Positions 24,101 to 34,849 of a DNA stretch of 64,000 nt are shown here, one piece after another. The stretch covers positions 65,944,001-66,008,000 of the forward strand of contig NC_060213.1 of assembly GCF_021130785.1 (NCBI RefSeq), in the 5' to 3' direction. Position numbers and translations under genes: made by a program. Below the pieces are notes generated by a model, which was given only the letters and a program-made list of their open reading frames with translations, was not told the DNA's origin and ran no database searches. The number at the start of each line of letters is the position of its first letter. The first letter of the stretch is position 1. Origin of the DNA: Homalodisca vitripennis (taxonomy: Eukaryota; Arthropoda; Insecta; Hemiptera; Cicadellidae).

Positions 24101-24695
24101 TCATTATGATTTACGACGTCGAGAGGAGGTTCTATTTGAATAAACATCATTATTTTCAACAGATAGAGGTTTCATCGTATCAAAAATTCGAACAATCTGG
24201 ATCAAAAACAAAGGGAAACACTAGTTTTCAACCTTACCGAGTTCAATTTAAAATAACAAGAACATATAGCCTATTAGCAAATATGTTATTTATATGTAAA
24301 ATGTAGACATTAAACCGTGGTATGCATTGAATGTGATTATTAATTAAATTTATACTATGCTTATTAACTTTCATTGAAATTATATACAATAATAAACCTT
24401 TGAACACTTTTGATATATATTTTTTATTTATTACGGTGTACATTTCAAATTCTATGAATTCATCTTCAGGTACATGTTTAGATTTAGGTAATTTACCTTA
24501 GGTATTGTGCTGAGGTGCAAGCTCTCAAGGTCTTTGATTTGTTTACTGGTTCCGGGTCCGTACCGAGAATCAATTCTTTGTTTAAAGGTTATTTTTGACG
24601 ATGGAAGGATTGTGAAGGAAACAGGATTTTTCCGGACATTTTAGTATTATTAGTAGTATAATTAGTAGTATACATAGTAGTATAATTAGTAATAA

Positions 24696-25334
24696 ATTAT
24701 ACCAAAAAGAAGCAAAAGAACCAGAAGAATCATTCCTGAGTCAGAAAAACAGAATTTTGATAAATTTGCGTTTATGTCAATCCCTTATGTGCCGGGATTA
24801 TCGGATAAAATTAGAAGAGTAGGTAGAAAGTACAACATTAGAACCGCGTTTAAAACACACAACACTCTTAGACAAAGTCTCGTAAAAACAAAACCAAAAA
24901 ATGGCACACAGGATTCCAAAAACTGTGTTTACAGTATAAAATGTAGTTGCAATAGGGAATACATAGGCGAGACAAAAAGACCACTACACGTAAGGCTAAA
25001 AGAGCACAAAGAAAACACGAGAAAGGGTCTAACAGAAAAGTAAAAAATTGCACACCATTGTTGGTCCGAAGACCATCATATGAATTGGGATGAAGCCAAC
25101 ATAATACATCGGGAACCACATTTCTTCAAAAGGAAATTAATTGAGGCAACATACATTAAATTGGCAGACCAACCAATCAGTCAACCATCAGTCGAGATTA
25201 GGCCGCTTTGGTTGCCAATTCTAAAAAATGAACTAAAGAGAAAACCAAAAGTATCAAACGGATCAGATATTTGTAATAAACCAATGCGGAGTCACAATAT
25301 GGTTTTAAGAAGTTCATCTCGCATGAACCAATAA
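24696..25334 (+). pseudogene. Penelope-like element C-terminus, GIY-YIG endonuclease (one in-frame stop)
   Basis: The frame is open from 24696 to 25334 except for a TAA at 25041-25043. Before it comes FMSIPYVPGLSDKIRR, typical of the linker after the reverse transcriptase in Penelope elements, then NCVYSIKCSCNREYIGETKR with the GIY-YIG-type VYSIKC...YIGET core and the Arg of RLKEHK. After the stop the same frame continues with HHCWSEDHHMNWDEA and the downstream FFKRKLIEATYIKL block carrying the Glu region, then LPILKNELKRK. The family normally nicks target DNA for retrotransposition. With no reverse transcriptase domain and one nonsense codon, this copy is dead. The identification is strong; only the exact 5' limit is unsure. 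Confidence 0.85.
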
Positions 25335-25662
25335 TAACGAAAGGGCCCATTCCTGTCCGCCTTCCTTTTTATTTCCGCCATCTTGTTTTAGTCTGCCGTC
25401 ACGATTACCATTGGCTAGTCCCTTTGGTCAGTCGTAGGTGGTTAGTAGACGAATGAAGACGTATTGTGACCTGTATTCCGTATTTCAGTTTTAATGATTA
25501 GTGTTTTGTATAGTTTTTTATTAAGTGCATGTTTATAGAGTTAGTGAAGTTGACAAACAACATGTAGGTTGTGATTCCTGACTTAGGCGTGCCACAACGC
25601 TTTGGTAAGATTTGTTTATTTTAACCTAGTTTGTAATATTATGTACTAGGTTAGTTCTTTAC

Positions 25663-25695
25663 CTGAAGAAAAGATCAGATTGCAGATCTCGAAAC
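25663..25695 (+). ncRNA. hammerhead-ribozyme-like motif in Penelope terminal repeat
   Basis: CTGAAGA (matching the hammerhead core CUGANGA) is followed by AA, the 5-bp stem AGATC/GATCT with an 8-base loop, then C and GAAAC (the GAAA core). This is the order CUGANGA, stem II, GAAA. Penelope-like elements are known to carry hammerhead motifs in their terminal repeats. The AA/C next to stem II and an unclear stem III mean this copy may be inactive. The same order recurs at 46665-46697. Confidence 0.4.
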
Positions 25696-26117
25696 GTAGT
25701 GTTACTGATTTATTGTTTCACTGAACGATGGCAAATGTCCGGAAAAATCCTATTTCCTTCACAATCCTTCCATCGTCAAAAATACCTTCAAACAAAGAAC
25801 TGTATTTTCTTTGACAGGTTTATTACTACCCGTTAATACTTGGTTATAATTTATGAAATTCTGGTATAATATTCGTATAGGCTTCAGAACGAATATAAGA
25901 GTTATTGGAATAGTAAATTAAACAATGTACAAGTTTACAATATATTGTATTTAATTTTTGACAAATTGTTCCTCTGAAAAGTTTGTTTTACCTAGAGTTA
26001 CTATGTAAAATTAATTATTATTGTGACATTTTAGTTGAACATTTTTCAAAGTTGTATATAACACAGTATAAATTTATTAATAAAAAGTATTTACTTGGGT
26101 TAAATTAGAGATCCGGT

Positions 26118-26300
26118 TTTTTCACGGTCCAAGACTTTAGACTCTGAATCTGAGTTAGAGACAGCGCAAGTTGAATTCTGTTCGGACTGGTGCTTTTATC
26201 AGTAATGTCCATCATGTGCAGTCCCCCGAGAGTTCCCGAAGCGATTCTGTAGTCTTTTGGGAATAGAAAGAGTAAGGCATAAAGAAAATCGGTCACGTCC
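26118..26300 (+). mobile_element. tRNA-derived SINE, diverged copy
   Basis: It matches the SINE at 57383: GACTTTAGACTCTGAATCTGAGTTAGAGACAGCGC in the tRNA-like part (A box not recognisable), a B-box-like AAGTTGAATTCTGT that has decayed, GGTGCTTTTATCAGTA, a diverged body and the end AGAGTAAGGCATAAAGAAAA. The minus-strand open frame at 26105-26296 is this SINE read backwards. Confidence 0.65.
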
Positions 26301-26429
26301 TAGTATTTTGTCTGTATATAGCACACGAGGCAGTCTAAAGATGATTCGTTAAGCAATTTATTAAGATACTTATTGGGCTTCTATTAGGAAGTTAAAATAA
26401 AAATCAATTATTGACCACATTATTCTTTA

Positions 26430-26800
26430 TCAACAAATATGCACGAGGTATGTCACCTTCAAATTAGTCCCCATTAGATATTATGAACTTGCGGCAGTGG
26501 TTGTTCCAATCCTAGAAACACTTCTGGAACTCTGAGATTTTTGGGATAGCCTTAAGCTCTTTCAGCAATGCACTTTTAACTGTCGTCTATGCTTGTAAAA
26601 CGACGGCCCCTTAAAGTTCTTTAGATTTTTGAAAATAAAAAGTCACATAAAGCCGTGTCTGGATAATATGGAGGCTGGGGCATCATTACAGTACCGTTTT
26701 TGGCCAACAATTCTCGAATAAATAAACTAGTATGAGCAGATGCCTTGTCATGGGGGACAAGCTATGGATGTTTGGCCACAAATCTTTGTAGAATTTAATA
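26430..26800 (-). pseudogene. mariner-like transposase C-terminal relic
   Basis: On the minus strand the reading gives HDKASAHTSLFIRELLAKNG (the catalytic-Asp block, usually HDNAPAHTS in mariners), then VMMPQPPYYPDTALCDF (family YSPDLAPCDF, with the third acidic residue), a degenerate RTLRGRRFTS, and remains of the FQKCF...GDYFEGD tail. The Asn after the Asp is Lys here, and frameshifts and stops interrupt it. Only about the last third of the transposase can be seen, and sequence beyond 26800 no longer aligns with mariner. No terminal repeats were located. Confidence 0.7.
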
Positions 26801-26984
26801 ATAAAATATAGAAAGCAAGTGCTGATGTACTTTAAATAGTGAAAGCTTAGAATATGCTGCGTTCCGACCATCCCTTTAAATGAAGAATATCTTAATGTAT
26901 ATATTACTTGAATTCTATAGCATTTCACAGATCGCTATGTATTATGTGGAACGACCTACTTATTATCCAGCTAAGCATTTCGTA

Positions 26985-27185
26985 AATCTCATTTAGAAAC
27001 GTTTACAGAACCCTCCTCCTCCTTGTCACAAGGAAGATTCTTCTAAATGACGGAGACGTGCCGGAGCAACGACAGTGGCCTGGAATGTATTATTCATCCC
27101 CATTTCTCCGTCGTCTTCCTTTTATACTACCACAGACGATTCCATTGCATGCCCCACAAATTTTCAATTTATAATATCTTATGAC
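26985..27185 (+). repeat. dispersed repeat family X, copy 1
   Basis: Strong match to 51745-51935: AAATCTCATTTAGAAACGTT, CCTCCTCCTCCTTGT, CTAAATGACGGAGACGTGCC, ATGTATTATTCATCCCCATT, TACTACCACAGA and GATTCCATT. A weaker copy is at 39555-39700. The class is unknown and there is no open frame. Confidence 0.65.
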
Positions 27186-27894
27186 GATTTCCAAATAACA
27201 ATACTCTAATAGTGTGGAAAGTTCGAACGAATACGCATTTTAGGATCTTGACACACTAGAAACCAAATCTCAACTCGTAAATAATAGTCATGTCAGCATC
27301 TACCATCGATAGCAGCTGATAGTAGTCGTTTTAGTCTATATATTTCGTTGGCCAACTCTGGCGTAACTTTTAATAATACTTGTGATTGATGCTCAAAAAA
27401 TATTAAACGTAAAATAAAATCATTATTTGTGTATTTTAACCTATTTTATACCCTTCCATGTCGATCTCTTCCCTTGGAAAATTCCTCTATCGATTTCTCG
27501 ATTAACTACAGTCGATACATCGAGTGTTCAGAGTGATGCCTCGCTCCCAATTCGGTGAGCCTCTGGACTTCTGACCAATCGCGGACAGAAACTCTGGTCT
27601 GTACACGTGGACAGCGCGAGGTCCTAGATATCGAGTTCCCAACCATTCTTATACAAAATCATATACGTTATGTTCTTATACAATTGTAATACAATTTAAA
27701 AATAAACTAACTTCAATACTCGTAATAAAATCAAGGTACTAAAAAATTATTTTAATTTTAATGGTTTTAATTGGTATTACTTCCAATAGTGACACCCCTC
27801 GGAGCATTAGTGTGATTAACGATATGTTTCTGAGAAATTTTACATAAGAAATTACATCTTAGCATTTTTTTTCTGTCTTGTTGATTCATTTCGT

Positions 27895-28602
27895 GTTTAT
27901 TTAAAGATTTTATAGAGGAGCATTATCTGAGACCCTAATGCAGACTAGGAAGATGTAACTCTCGCAGCAACTCTGATGTAATTTTAAACATAGAGAATAT
28001 TCTAGTAGTGACGATACTCCGACCATTACCTAGAACAATGTTATATTTCCTAGCATTTGTGATGTAGGCGTGTTTATTTAAAGATCTCATAGAGGAGCAT
28101 TATCTGAGACCCCAATGCAGACTAGGAAGATGTAACTCTCGCAGCAACTCTGATGTAATTTTAAACATAGAGAATATTCTAGTAGTGACGATACTCCGAC
28201 CATTACCTAGAACAATGTTATATTTCCTAGCATTTGTGATGTAGGCGTGTTTATTTAAAGATCTCATAGAGGAGCATTATCTGAGACCCTAATGCAGACT
28301 AGGAAGATGTAACTCTCACAGCAACTCTGATGTAATCTTAAACATAGAGAATATTCTAGTAGTGACGATACTCCGACCATTACCTTGAACAATGTTATAT
28401 TTCGTAGCATCTGCGATGTAGGCGTGTTTATTTAAAGATCTCATAGAGGAGCATTATCTGAGACCCTAATGCAGACTAGGAAGATGTAACTCTCACAGCA
28501 ACTCTGATGTAATTTTAAACATAGAGAATATTCTAGTAGTGACGATGCTCCGACCATTACCTTGAACAATGTTATATTTCCTAGCATCTGTGATGTAGGC
28601 AC
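27895..28602. repeat. four-unit tandem array, 177-bp unit
   Basis: GTTTATTTAAAGAT starts units at 27895, 28072, 28249 and 28426, exactly 177 bases apart each time. The fourth ends near 28602. Units contain GAGGAGCATTATCTGAGACC, CTCTGATGTAAT, ATTCTAGTAGTGACGAT and CCGACCATTACC and differ by only a few substitutions. A diverged fifth unit is suggested at 28690-28810 (AACTATAGAGATTTTA, CTCCGCAATAAG, GTTATATATTGCCT). The open frames starting at 28441 and 28562 are read through the array. Confidence 0.95.
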
Positions 28603-28810
28603 TGGAAGAAAACAACATCTCTGCATCTTATTTCGTCTCATTTCTCCATGTCATGGTCTCCAGAAAAGCCATGGAGCGTTTTCTGGAACTTTTAATGTAG
28701 ACCAGGAAACTTTTCGCAATAACCGCGAGGTAACTATAGAGATTTTAAAAGTTTCAAACTCCGCAATAAGTCCTGTCTCTTTACTCCAGGACTGCTGTTA
28801 TATATTGCCT

Positions 28811-30520
28811 CCAATAGGGACGTCATTCTGAAACAAAACACGGAACTTGATGTGTCTTAGCAATTCTGAGGTAAGTTGTAACAATTGTATGGAAACCGCT
28901 ACCCTACAATTTTCTTTTATGGCTTCTTCACATGATTGTATATGTAAAAATTCTAAAATAATTTCCTGGTTACATACTTTGTTCAATTATTACAAAATAA
29001 TGTGGGACCACTATGAGGAAGCTCTTCCGTCCAAAAAAGTTTCATCCCTATCGGTTCAGTAGTTTCGAAAACGTCGGTAGACGTTATATATAAAAGAGGA
29101 ACATAGAAACAAGGTTATACATCTCCTCCTTTGAAGTGGTTAAAAATTGGGTCCCTTTCCAGTCCAAAAGAAAAACTAAAACTTGCAATGTTTTGCAGTA
29201 TTGCAAATCGGATATACTAATTATTGTAAGAATTTATTTTATAGTAGAAGCAAAATCGACAGTACATTTATAACAACATGAAATAGTCACGAAACTAGTA
29301 TTCAGTTGGTGACGTACTTAAAGTCATGTTTTGCAACCTATTCAAATAACTGGAAAATTATCAAATTATTAAAACAATTCAAAACGTGTTGCTTTAAGCA
29401 ACAGATAAAATTAAGTTATTCCCCGCGGTAAAACCTTGTCGCAAGTTTCCAAGAACAGTTCTTTGCAAATTTGACTATATTGTTTCAGGGTCACTAATCC
29501 TCTAGGTGTGACGTAATATTAAAAATGAGCTTCTAAAATGTATTTATTTGATTTATGTTGGTTTTGCAGCTTTAATATAGCCTACATTTACAAATAGATT
29601 TAAATGCTTAAAGTTTAAATCTTACAGGCCAAACTTATCAATTGTTTATAACTACTGTATTGTAACGATAGTTTTAGAGAATAAATACTTAAATTAGGTT
29701 TAACCCTTAAAATTGTCTATGAAATGGTCATCTTTTATTTGAGATGAAATAGATTAATTAACCGGAGGTAATTGCTAAGGAAATAAACGTACAGCGTTCT
29801 TTGTCTTTGGAGTGAGTTGAACCTTGGTTTATATAGGTTCTACAATTTGCCGTTTGAAATATCAGTCCTTCTTTTTGAGTTGGGACGATAGTCCTGTTTC
29901 CTAGAAAATAGTATAAATATTGTCTTCGTAATAACTAGAAATAATAATGTCTTCACTATTTCACATGCACATCACACTGAGAATCAATACTTTTGTTATA
30001 TTTCACTTTTAAAAATATACCATGTGGATATAAAAAGTTTAACAAACTTATAAACTTATTTTTGTTATAAATTTAAAGTAGAATATGTGGGTTAGGCCCT
30101 ACCATCAAACTCAACTTTGTTGCAACAACTTTAAAAATGAAAATATAGCTCAAGAGTGAGGAAACGATGGATACAAAGGGTGGTGCTGCTTTAGCAGATT
30201 GTGTGTGTGTGTGGACGTACATAATTAAAACTAAAAAACAACCAAAAATAACATATATATGACAGTTTACCAAGAAATAGCGTAGAAGCAACTATTGAAA
30301 TTGAATATTGATAAATTTATTTAAGAATTCGTTGAGCGCCAAGTTTCGGAAAAAGAAAAATTTGTTTATAAATATCGATATTACACTTTATACTTAGCAA
30401 TAGATTTTATAAGTACTAACAAATCTCAATACATTCTATGTACTCTAATCACATTGTAAAGTACAATGCATATAAATCTAATAATAGTAAAAGAATAACA
30501 ACAAAGATCTTCACCGTAGC
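28811..30520. other. mostly unassigned; short GT run
   Basis: At about 29040 'catccctatcggttcagtagtttcg' resembles the 'cggttcagtagtttcg' phrase common in invertebrate transposon remnants. A short GT dinucleotide run lies at 30200-30213. No gene is recognised. Confidence 0.35.
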
Positions 30521-30524
30521 ATAG

Positions 30525-30595
30525 GGCTGTGGCTCTAGCCGAGTGATCACGACTTCGATTCCCGGGAGGGCATAACAATTTTGCGATCTGGTTAA
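30525..30595 (+). repeat. tRNA-like SINE head fragment
   Basis: CTTCGATTCCCGGGAGGGC resembles a pol III B box (GGTTCGANTCC) with the 3' acceptor side of a tRNA. The upstream GGCTCTAGCCGAGTGATCACG resembles an anticodon arm. No full cloverleaf forms, so it is a fossil SINE or tRNA fragment of a family different from the one at 57383. Confidence 0.3.
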
Positions 30596-32140
30596 AACAA
30601 TTATCCTTATATATACCTTAAAATGTTATCAACTACAGTGTGCCTTTTTTAGTAGAATACAGAAAAATTCTCAACGTTACCAATGCTAATATTCCATAAT
30701 GGTACAGATATAATTATAATTCTAGAATGTATTACAATGCATCTATTTTGAATTTTAAGAAGCTTAAGGAAGCTTATATGAAAGAGGCTATGTTTTACGT
30801 CGATATGAATATACCCTGAAATCGACATTTCAGTAGTATATTTTCTGAATAGGTTTAAAAAATAAATCGGTTGAATAAATTCGATACTAAGATCATCAAT
30901 CATTCATGTATTAAGGAATCGATACTTTCAGCCTCTTGACTTTCTTACAGCGAATTTCCACAGGGTTGAAAGCTTCTACCACAACACTGGCTTTTCTCTT
31001 TAAAAACGTACTTAAGAGGTGCACTTAAGAAACCATTTTTTTTACTTTTAAAGGTGTATTTATATGAGTTTGTTGTTAGTAAATACTATCATGATCAAGC
31101 ACCTTAAAGTGTGGTGCCTAATAATTTTTATGAAGTATGTTTCGTTCACTTGTGATGAAATATTTTATGAATGAATACTTTTCGTCTAACTTTCTTTTTG
31201 TGCTTTTTATTTCAACTGGATGGAGTTCAAGAGATTCTATTGCTTAATTGAATTCCTTTCTACATTTCTCTCCATTCAGACTTTCCCCTTTCAAATAGCT
31301 AACACATGGAAGTTTTCACGAGTATGAATTTCTTTATTTGTTTGTAACCATGTTGTGATAATAACCTGAGTTATTGTTATTTTATAAGTTATTTGATGAT
31401 TTGGAGTCAAAATTATTGAGTTCTAAAAATATTGAAATATTCCTACAGAATCTGTCAAGCTAAATATTTTATTAAATATTTTACTAAGCCAGTTTAATTC
31501 GCTCTTACGTAGAGTGATGTCTTTACTGTAGTGTTTCAAGCAATAATTGTTACTTATTACTTGAAACTTATAGCTTAATACATGAATAGCCAACTGAGTA
31601 TAGCTATAGTCAGACATATATGTATGTCTGTATTATTTTGGCATAAAATATTGTAAAAATGGTGGAACCGTTGAAATAAATATATAAATATCAATTCAAG
31701 CCTGAGTTGCGGTGTGGTGATGCCAGCTGTAACGGAATAATAACTAGTGATGAAATAATCGATTGAGTTCAACAATCGAATAATCGATACTGCTCATGAT
31801 TACTTCCTATCTATCTCCATAAGTCTTTTACACTCACGATGTAAATTAACATGTATTTACACCAACATATAGAACGTCAATAAATAAAACAAATATGCAG
31901 AATAATCGACCAATCGAATGCCGAAGAACAAAATGGATGTTAACAACCGAAACGAAGTGAGACATCGAGACATCTTTGTGAGGGGGGAAGTGGGGGAAGG
32001 TAACTGCTCTTACAGCCAGGCTTGCAATGATGTGTCTCAAAATATAGTAGTTGAATTATCCAATCAAGTCTATCATCACAAAAGTCAACTAAAGACCCAT
32101 TTTCAAGGTAAATATGAAAAGTAATGTACAAAAAGATACT

Positions 32141-32825
32141 TACAGTCCACAAGTTAATTCAATTTGATTGGTGAGTTGCAGAATGTAATCAAATAAAATT
32201 CTGTTTGCAAAAATAGAGAAAGCAAACGTATACATCTAGAATTCAATGTTATATTTACACATTTTAGTACTGTACCTATATAATTTCACTTATTTGGTAA
32301 TAAAGCGTGTATTATTCAATCATTGAAATATTCCAGAGGAGAATAAATTGCGGCACGGTACAACCCACAATTTAATTAGATTTTGTTGGTGAGTTGTAGG
32401 GCGTAATCAAATAAAATTCTGTTTGCAAAAATAGAGAAAGCAAACGTATACATCTAGAATTCAATGTTATATTTACACATTTTAGTACTGTATAATTTCA
32501 CTTATTTGGTAATAAAGCGTGTATTATTCAATCATTGAAATATTCCAGAGGAGAATAAATTGCGACACGGTACAACCCACAATTTAATTAGATTTTGTTG
32601 GTGAGTTGTAGGGCGTAAACTGAAATTCTACGAGTATGTTTGTAAAAATAAACCATTATCAGGTTAAATAAATTTGAATGCAAACGTGTATATCTTGAAT
32701 TAAATGTTATATATTTACACATTTTACTAAGGAGTAATTTTACTTATTTGGCGATAAAGCGTTTATTATTTAATTATAAATAATTTATTCCAGAGGAGAA
32801 CACACTTCAACACGGTATTAAAGCT
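32141..32825. repeat. three-unit tandem array, ~215-bp unit
   Basis: GTGAGTTG starts units at 32171, 32389 and 32601 (lengths 218, 212 and about 220). The first two are nearly identical (AATAGAGAAAGCAAACGTAT, CAATCATTGAAATATTCCAG), differing by a 6-base indel near 32274. The third is clearly diverged and contains an insertion. A partial left edge (CAGTCCACAAGTTAATTC) begins at about 32141. No coding potential. Confidence 0.93.
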
Positions 32826-32859
32826 CTATTTTGAATTCTAGGCTAAGTTTGATGTGTTT

Positions 32860-33000
32860 TGAATCTTTCCTCTCTCGTCTGCGAAGCTCACATCTATTCA
32901 AGTGCGTAAACCTCATTTAATCCGGAGAATCCCTTACACACTTACGTAAACATTTGAAGCAATCTCGGCTTACTATTGAAGCCAGGAACTGTTCTTGATT
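32860..33000 (+). repeat. dispersed repeat family Y, copy 2
   Basis: CTCACATCTATTCAAGTG, CTTACGTAAACATTTGAAGC and CTATTGAAGCC link it to 23875-24100 and 38405-38560. Inverted, GGATTAAATGAGGTTTACGC-like text links it to 56925-57060. Just downstream, 'ccagtttaacttgctcttacg' at about 33001 repeats 'ccagtttaattcgctcttacg' at about 31487, so another repeat borders it. Confidence 0.5.
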
Positions 33001-33734
33001 CCAGTTTAACTTGCTCTTACGCAGAGTGATATCTTTACTGTATTATTCGTTTAAACCGGGGTTGTTCAAGTGGTTTTTACATTATACAACCGTGAGCTAG
33101 AAATTTGTGCAAATAACAATGTTATTATTTACAGCATTATTTATTTCACAATAGTGCTGTTAGCACAATCTTATTATTTATAAACCAAAAGCAAATAAAT
33201 CAAAACAAATAATAGTAACAGTTAAGTGTAGGTAGTTTATATTTAAAATTAATTTTTTATTTCTTACCATTAAGCAAATTCAAATCTCCATGCATTAGTT
33301 TTAATAGCACGACTAAACTCAATAACCTGATAACAATATTGAAATTAATATAATACTACAAATTAATAACACATTTTAATGATGTGGCAAAGAAAGTCCT
33401 CGAACCCATAGTAAAATATTTTACTTCTTGAATTCATAATTATTGATGAAACAGAAGTCCCAATCAAAATGAATGGAACTGTCTCAATATAAACTTTTCC
33501 CGATAATTATTGTATAACTTACCGCATTCAAATTCTTCTCTGTCATAAATCTTTCTAATTGAAAGAGTATTATATTTCGCGAGCTTTTTTTATGAAATTC
33601 AGTTGAAGGTATCACAAAGCTAAATATTATGAAGCATTATAAATAAAAATGGTTAATGAAAATCAGTTTCATTGTATAATTAAAAGACATAACTTCTTTC
33701 AAATACTAGACAACAACTAACTTTACAGTAGTGA

Positions 33735-33880
33735 AAAACGACGGGCACTACATCCCGGAAGAGATGGCGCCATTGTTCTTTACTCTACCCTATTTCGTTA
33801 TTGTCACGGAGAGATAGAACATTTACCATCTAATGTCGATATTTCCTGTTTAAGCGACATCTTTCGTGAAGTGTGACTGG
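33735..33880 (+). repeat. dispersed repeat family V, copy 1
   Basis: AGAGATGGCGCCATTGT, then TACCCTATTTCGTTATTGTC, AATATTTCC/GATATTTCC and TCTTTCGTGAAGT, matches the order at 63425-63560 (AGAGATGGCGCCACTGT, TCCCTGTTTGTTACCG, AATATTTCC, TCTTTCCTGAAAGT). Unclassified, without coding capacity. Confidence 0.5.
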
Positions 33881-33981
33881 TCCACAGATTACAAAAATAT
33901 CTTGTACTAATCAGATTACCATTGTGAGTATTACTATTTATAAAATACGTAGTATTAAAAAAGGTAGTTCATGTAATATGA

Positions 33982-34843
33982 TCTATACTATTATATAAAA
34001 CTGTAATGGTATCTCTCTATAAATGTGTGTTTTACTCAATCACGTAGACAATGGTTGACCGGTTGTACTAAAACGTTACTTTAAGGGTCCATGGTTAACA
34101 TATAGATCTATTTCTATTTCGAATTCCCTCCGGACTACGCCCCACTGGTTTCTAAAGTTGTGAAAAATCCCATATTGGTCTATGTTGCTAGATACTAAAA
34201 AGCCTGTTAAATGTAATCAAATTTTCAGTATAAAACATTGTTTTATGGTACGCACAACCATATGTTTAATGAATTTAATTACTATTTTCAATTTGTTTAT
34301 ATTTAAATTTTCTTAGAGTAAACTTGATAGTAACAACATTTTTTATAGCCGCTGTTCAGCATAGAGTAAGAAAATATCCAGGTAAGAAAGTTAAAAAAAA
34401 ACTTATTAAAAATATACTTTTAACTGTATGTTTGAACAAATATTATTTATGCAGTCCTTGGCCAGTTTTGTAGTGCAGACAGAGTTAATATCAACATTTT
34501 ACTAGAGATTTGTAGATTGTTATAAAACCTGCATTAATTGTATTTAGAGAGAAGTAGGCATTTTAAACTTGCTTATATATATGTCTTCTTGATTAGGGAA
34601 CAAAGCAAACTGAATCGTGACACTAGAAATGTCTTAAACTAAAAGTAAATTACTGCGGCCAAAAATAGGCGCTTTATACCCGAAGTAGACTTCACTTTGT
34701 GTATGTGTATTCATTTTCTTGATCAAGAAAAATCCAAAATCAACTACGATACAAAAAAGACTGGTATAATTCATTCGAATCAGAAGTGCCCATACACGCT
34801 CAAAGCTTACGGAATTTCGTGCGAAACCGCGGGTAACTGCTAG
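33982..34843 (+). mobile_element. Helitron-like non-autonomous element (862 bp)
   Basis: It begins A|TCTATACTATTATATAAA and ends GCGAAACCGCGGGTAACTGCTAG|T. A 5' TC, a GC-rich palindrome close to the 3' end, a terminal CTAG and an A/T insertion site are Helitron hallmarks. Internal blocks (CGCCCCACTGGTTTCTAAAG, CAACCATAT, GTAACAACATTTT) match the copy ending at 55733. No Rep/helicase coding sequence is present, so it would be non-autonomous. The class is inferred from the termini only. Confidence 0.5.
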
Positions 34844-34849
34844 TATTTA

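Larger units (their letters stand above)
24571..25801 (+). mobile_element. 5'-truncated Penelope-like retroelement with inverted terminal repeats
   Basis: A GIY-YIG endonuclease relic lies between about 70-bp inverted repeats: left 24571-24640 and right 25734-25801, about 95 percent identical after reverse-complementing, sharing TTTTTGACGATGGAAGGATT and GGATTTTTCCGGACATT. Penelope-like elements often carry terminal repeats in direct or inverted arrangement and are often 5'-truncated. The reverse transcriptase that should precede the endonuclease is missing. The left repeat passes through a short TAGTAGTATAAT-rich stretch (24641-24690) straight into the C-terminal part. Related terminal repeats lie at 46461-46790 and 55930-56085. 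Confidence 0.75.

Noticed and set aside
28441..29062. ORFs of 62-89 codons on both strands
   Set aside because: They run through the 177-bp array and its diverged fifth unit.
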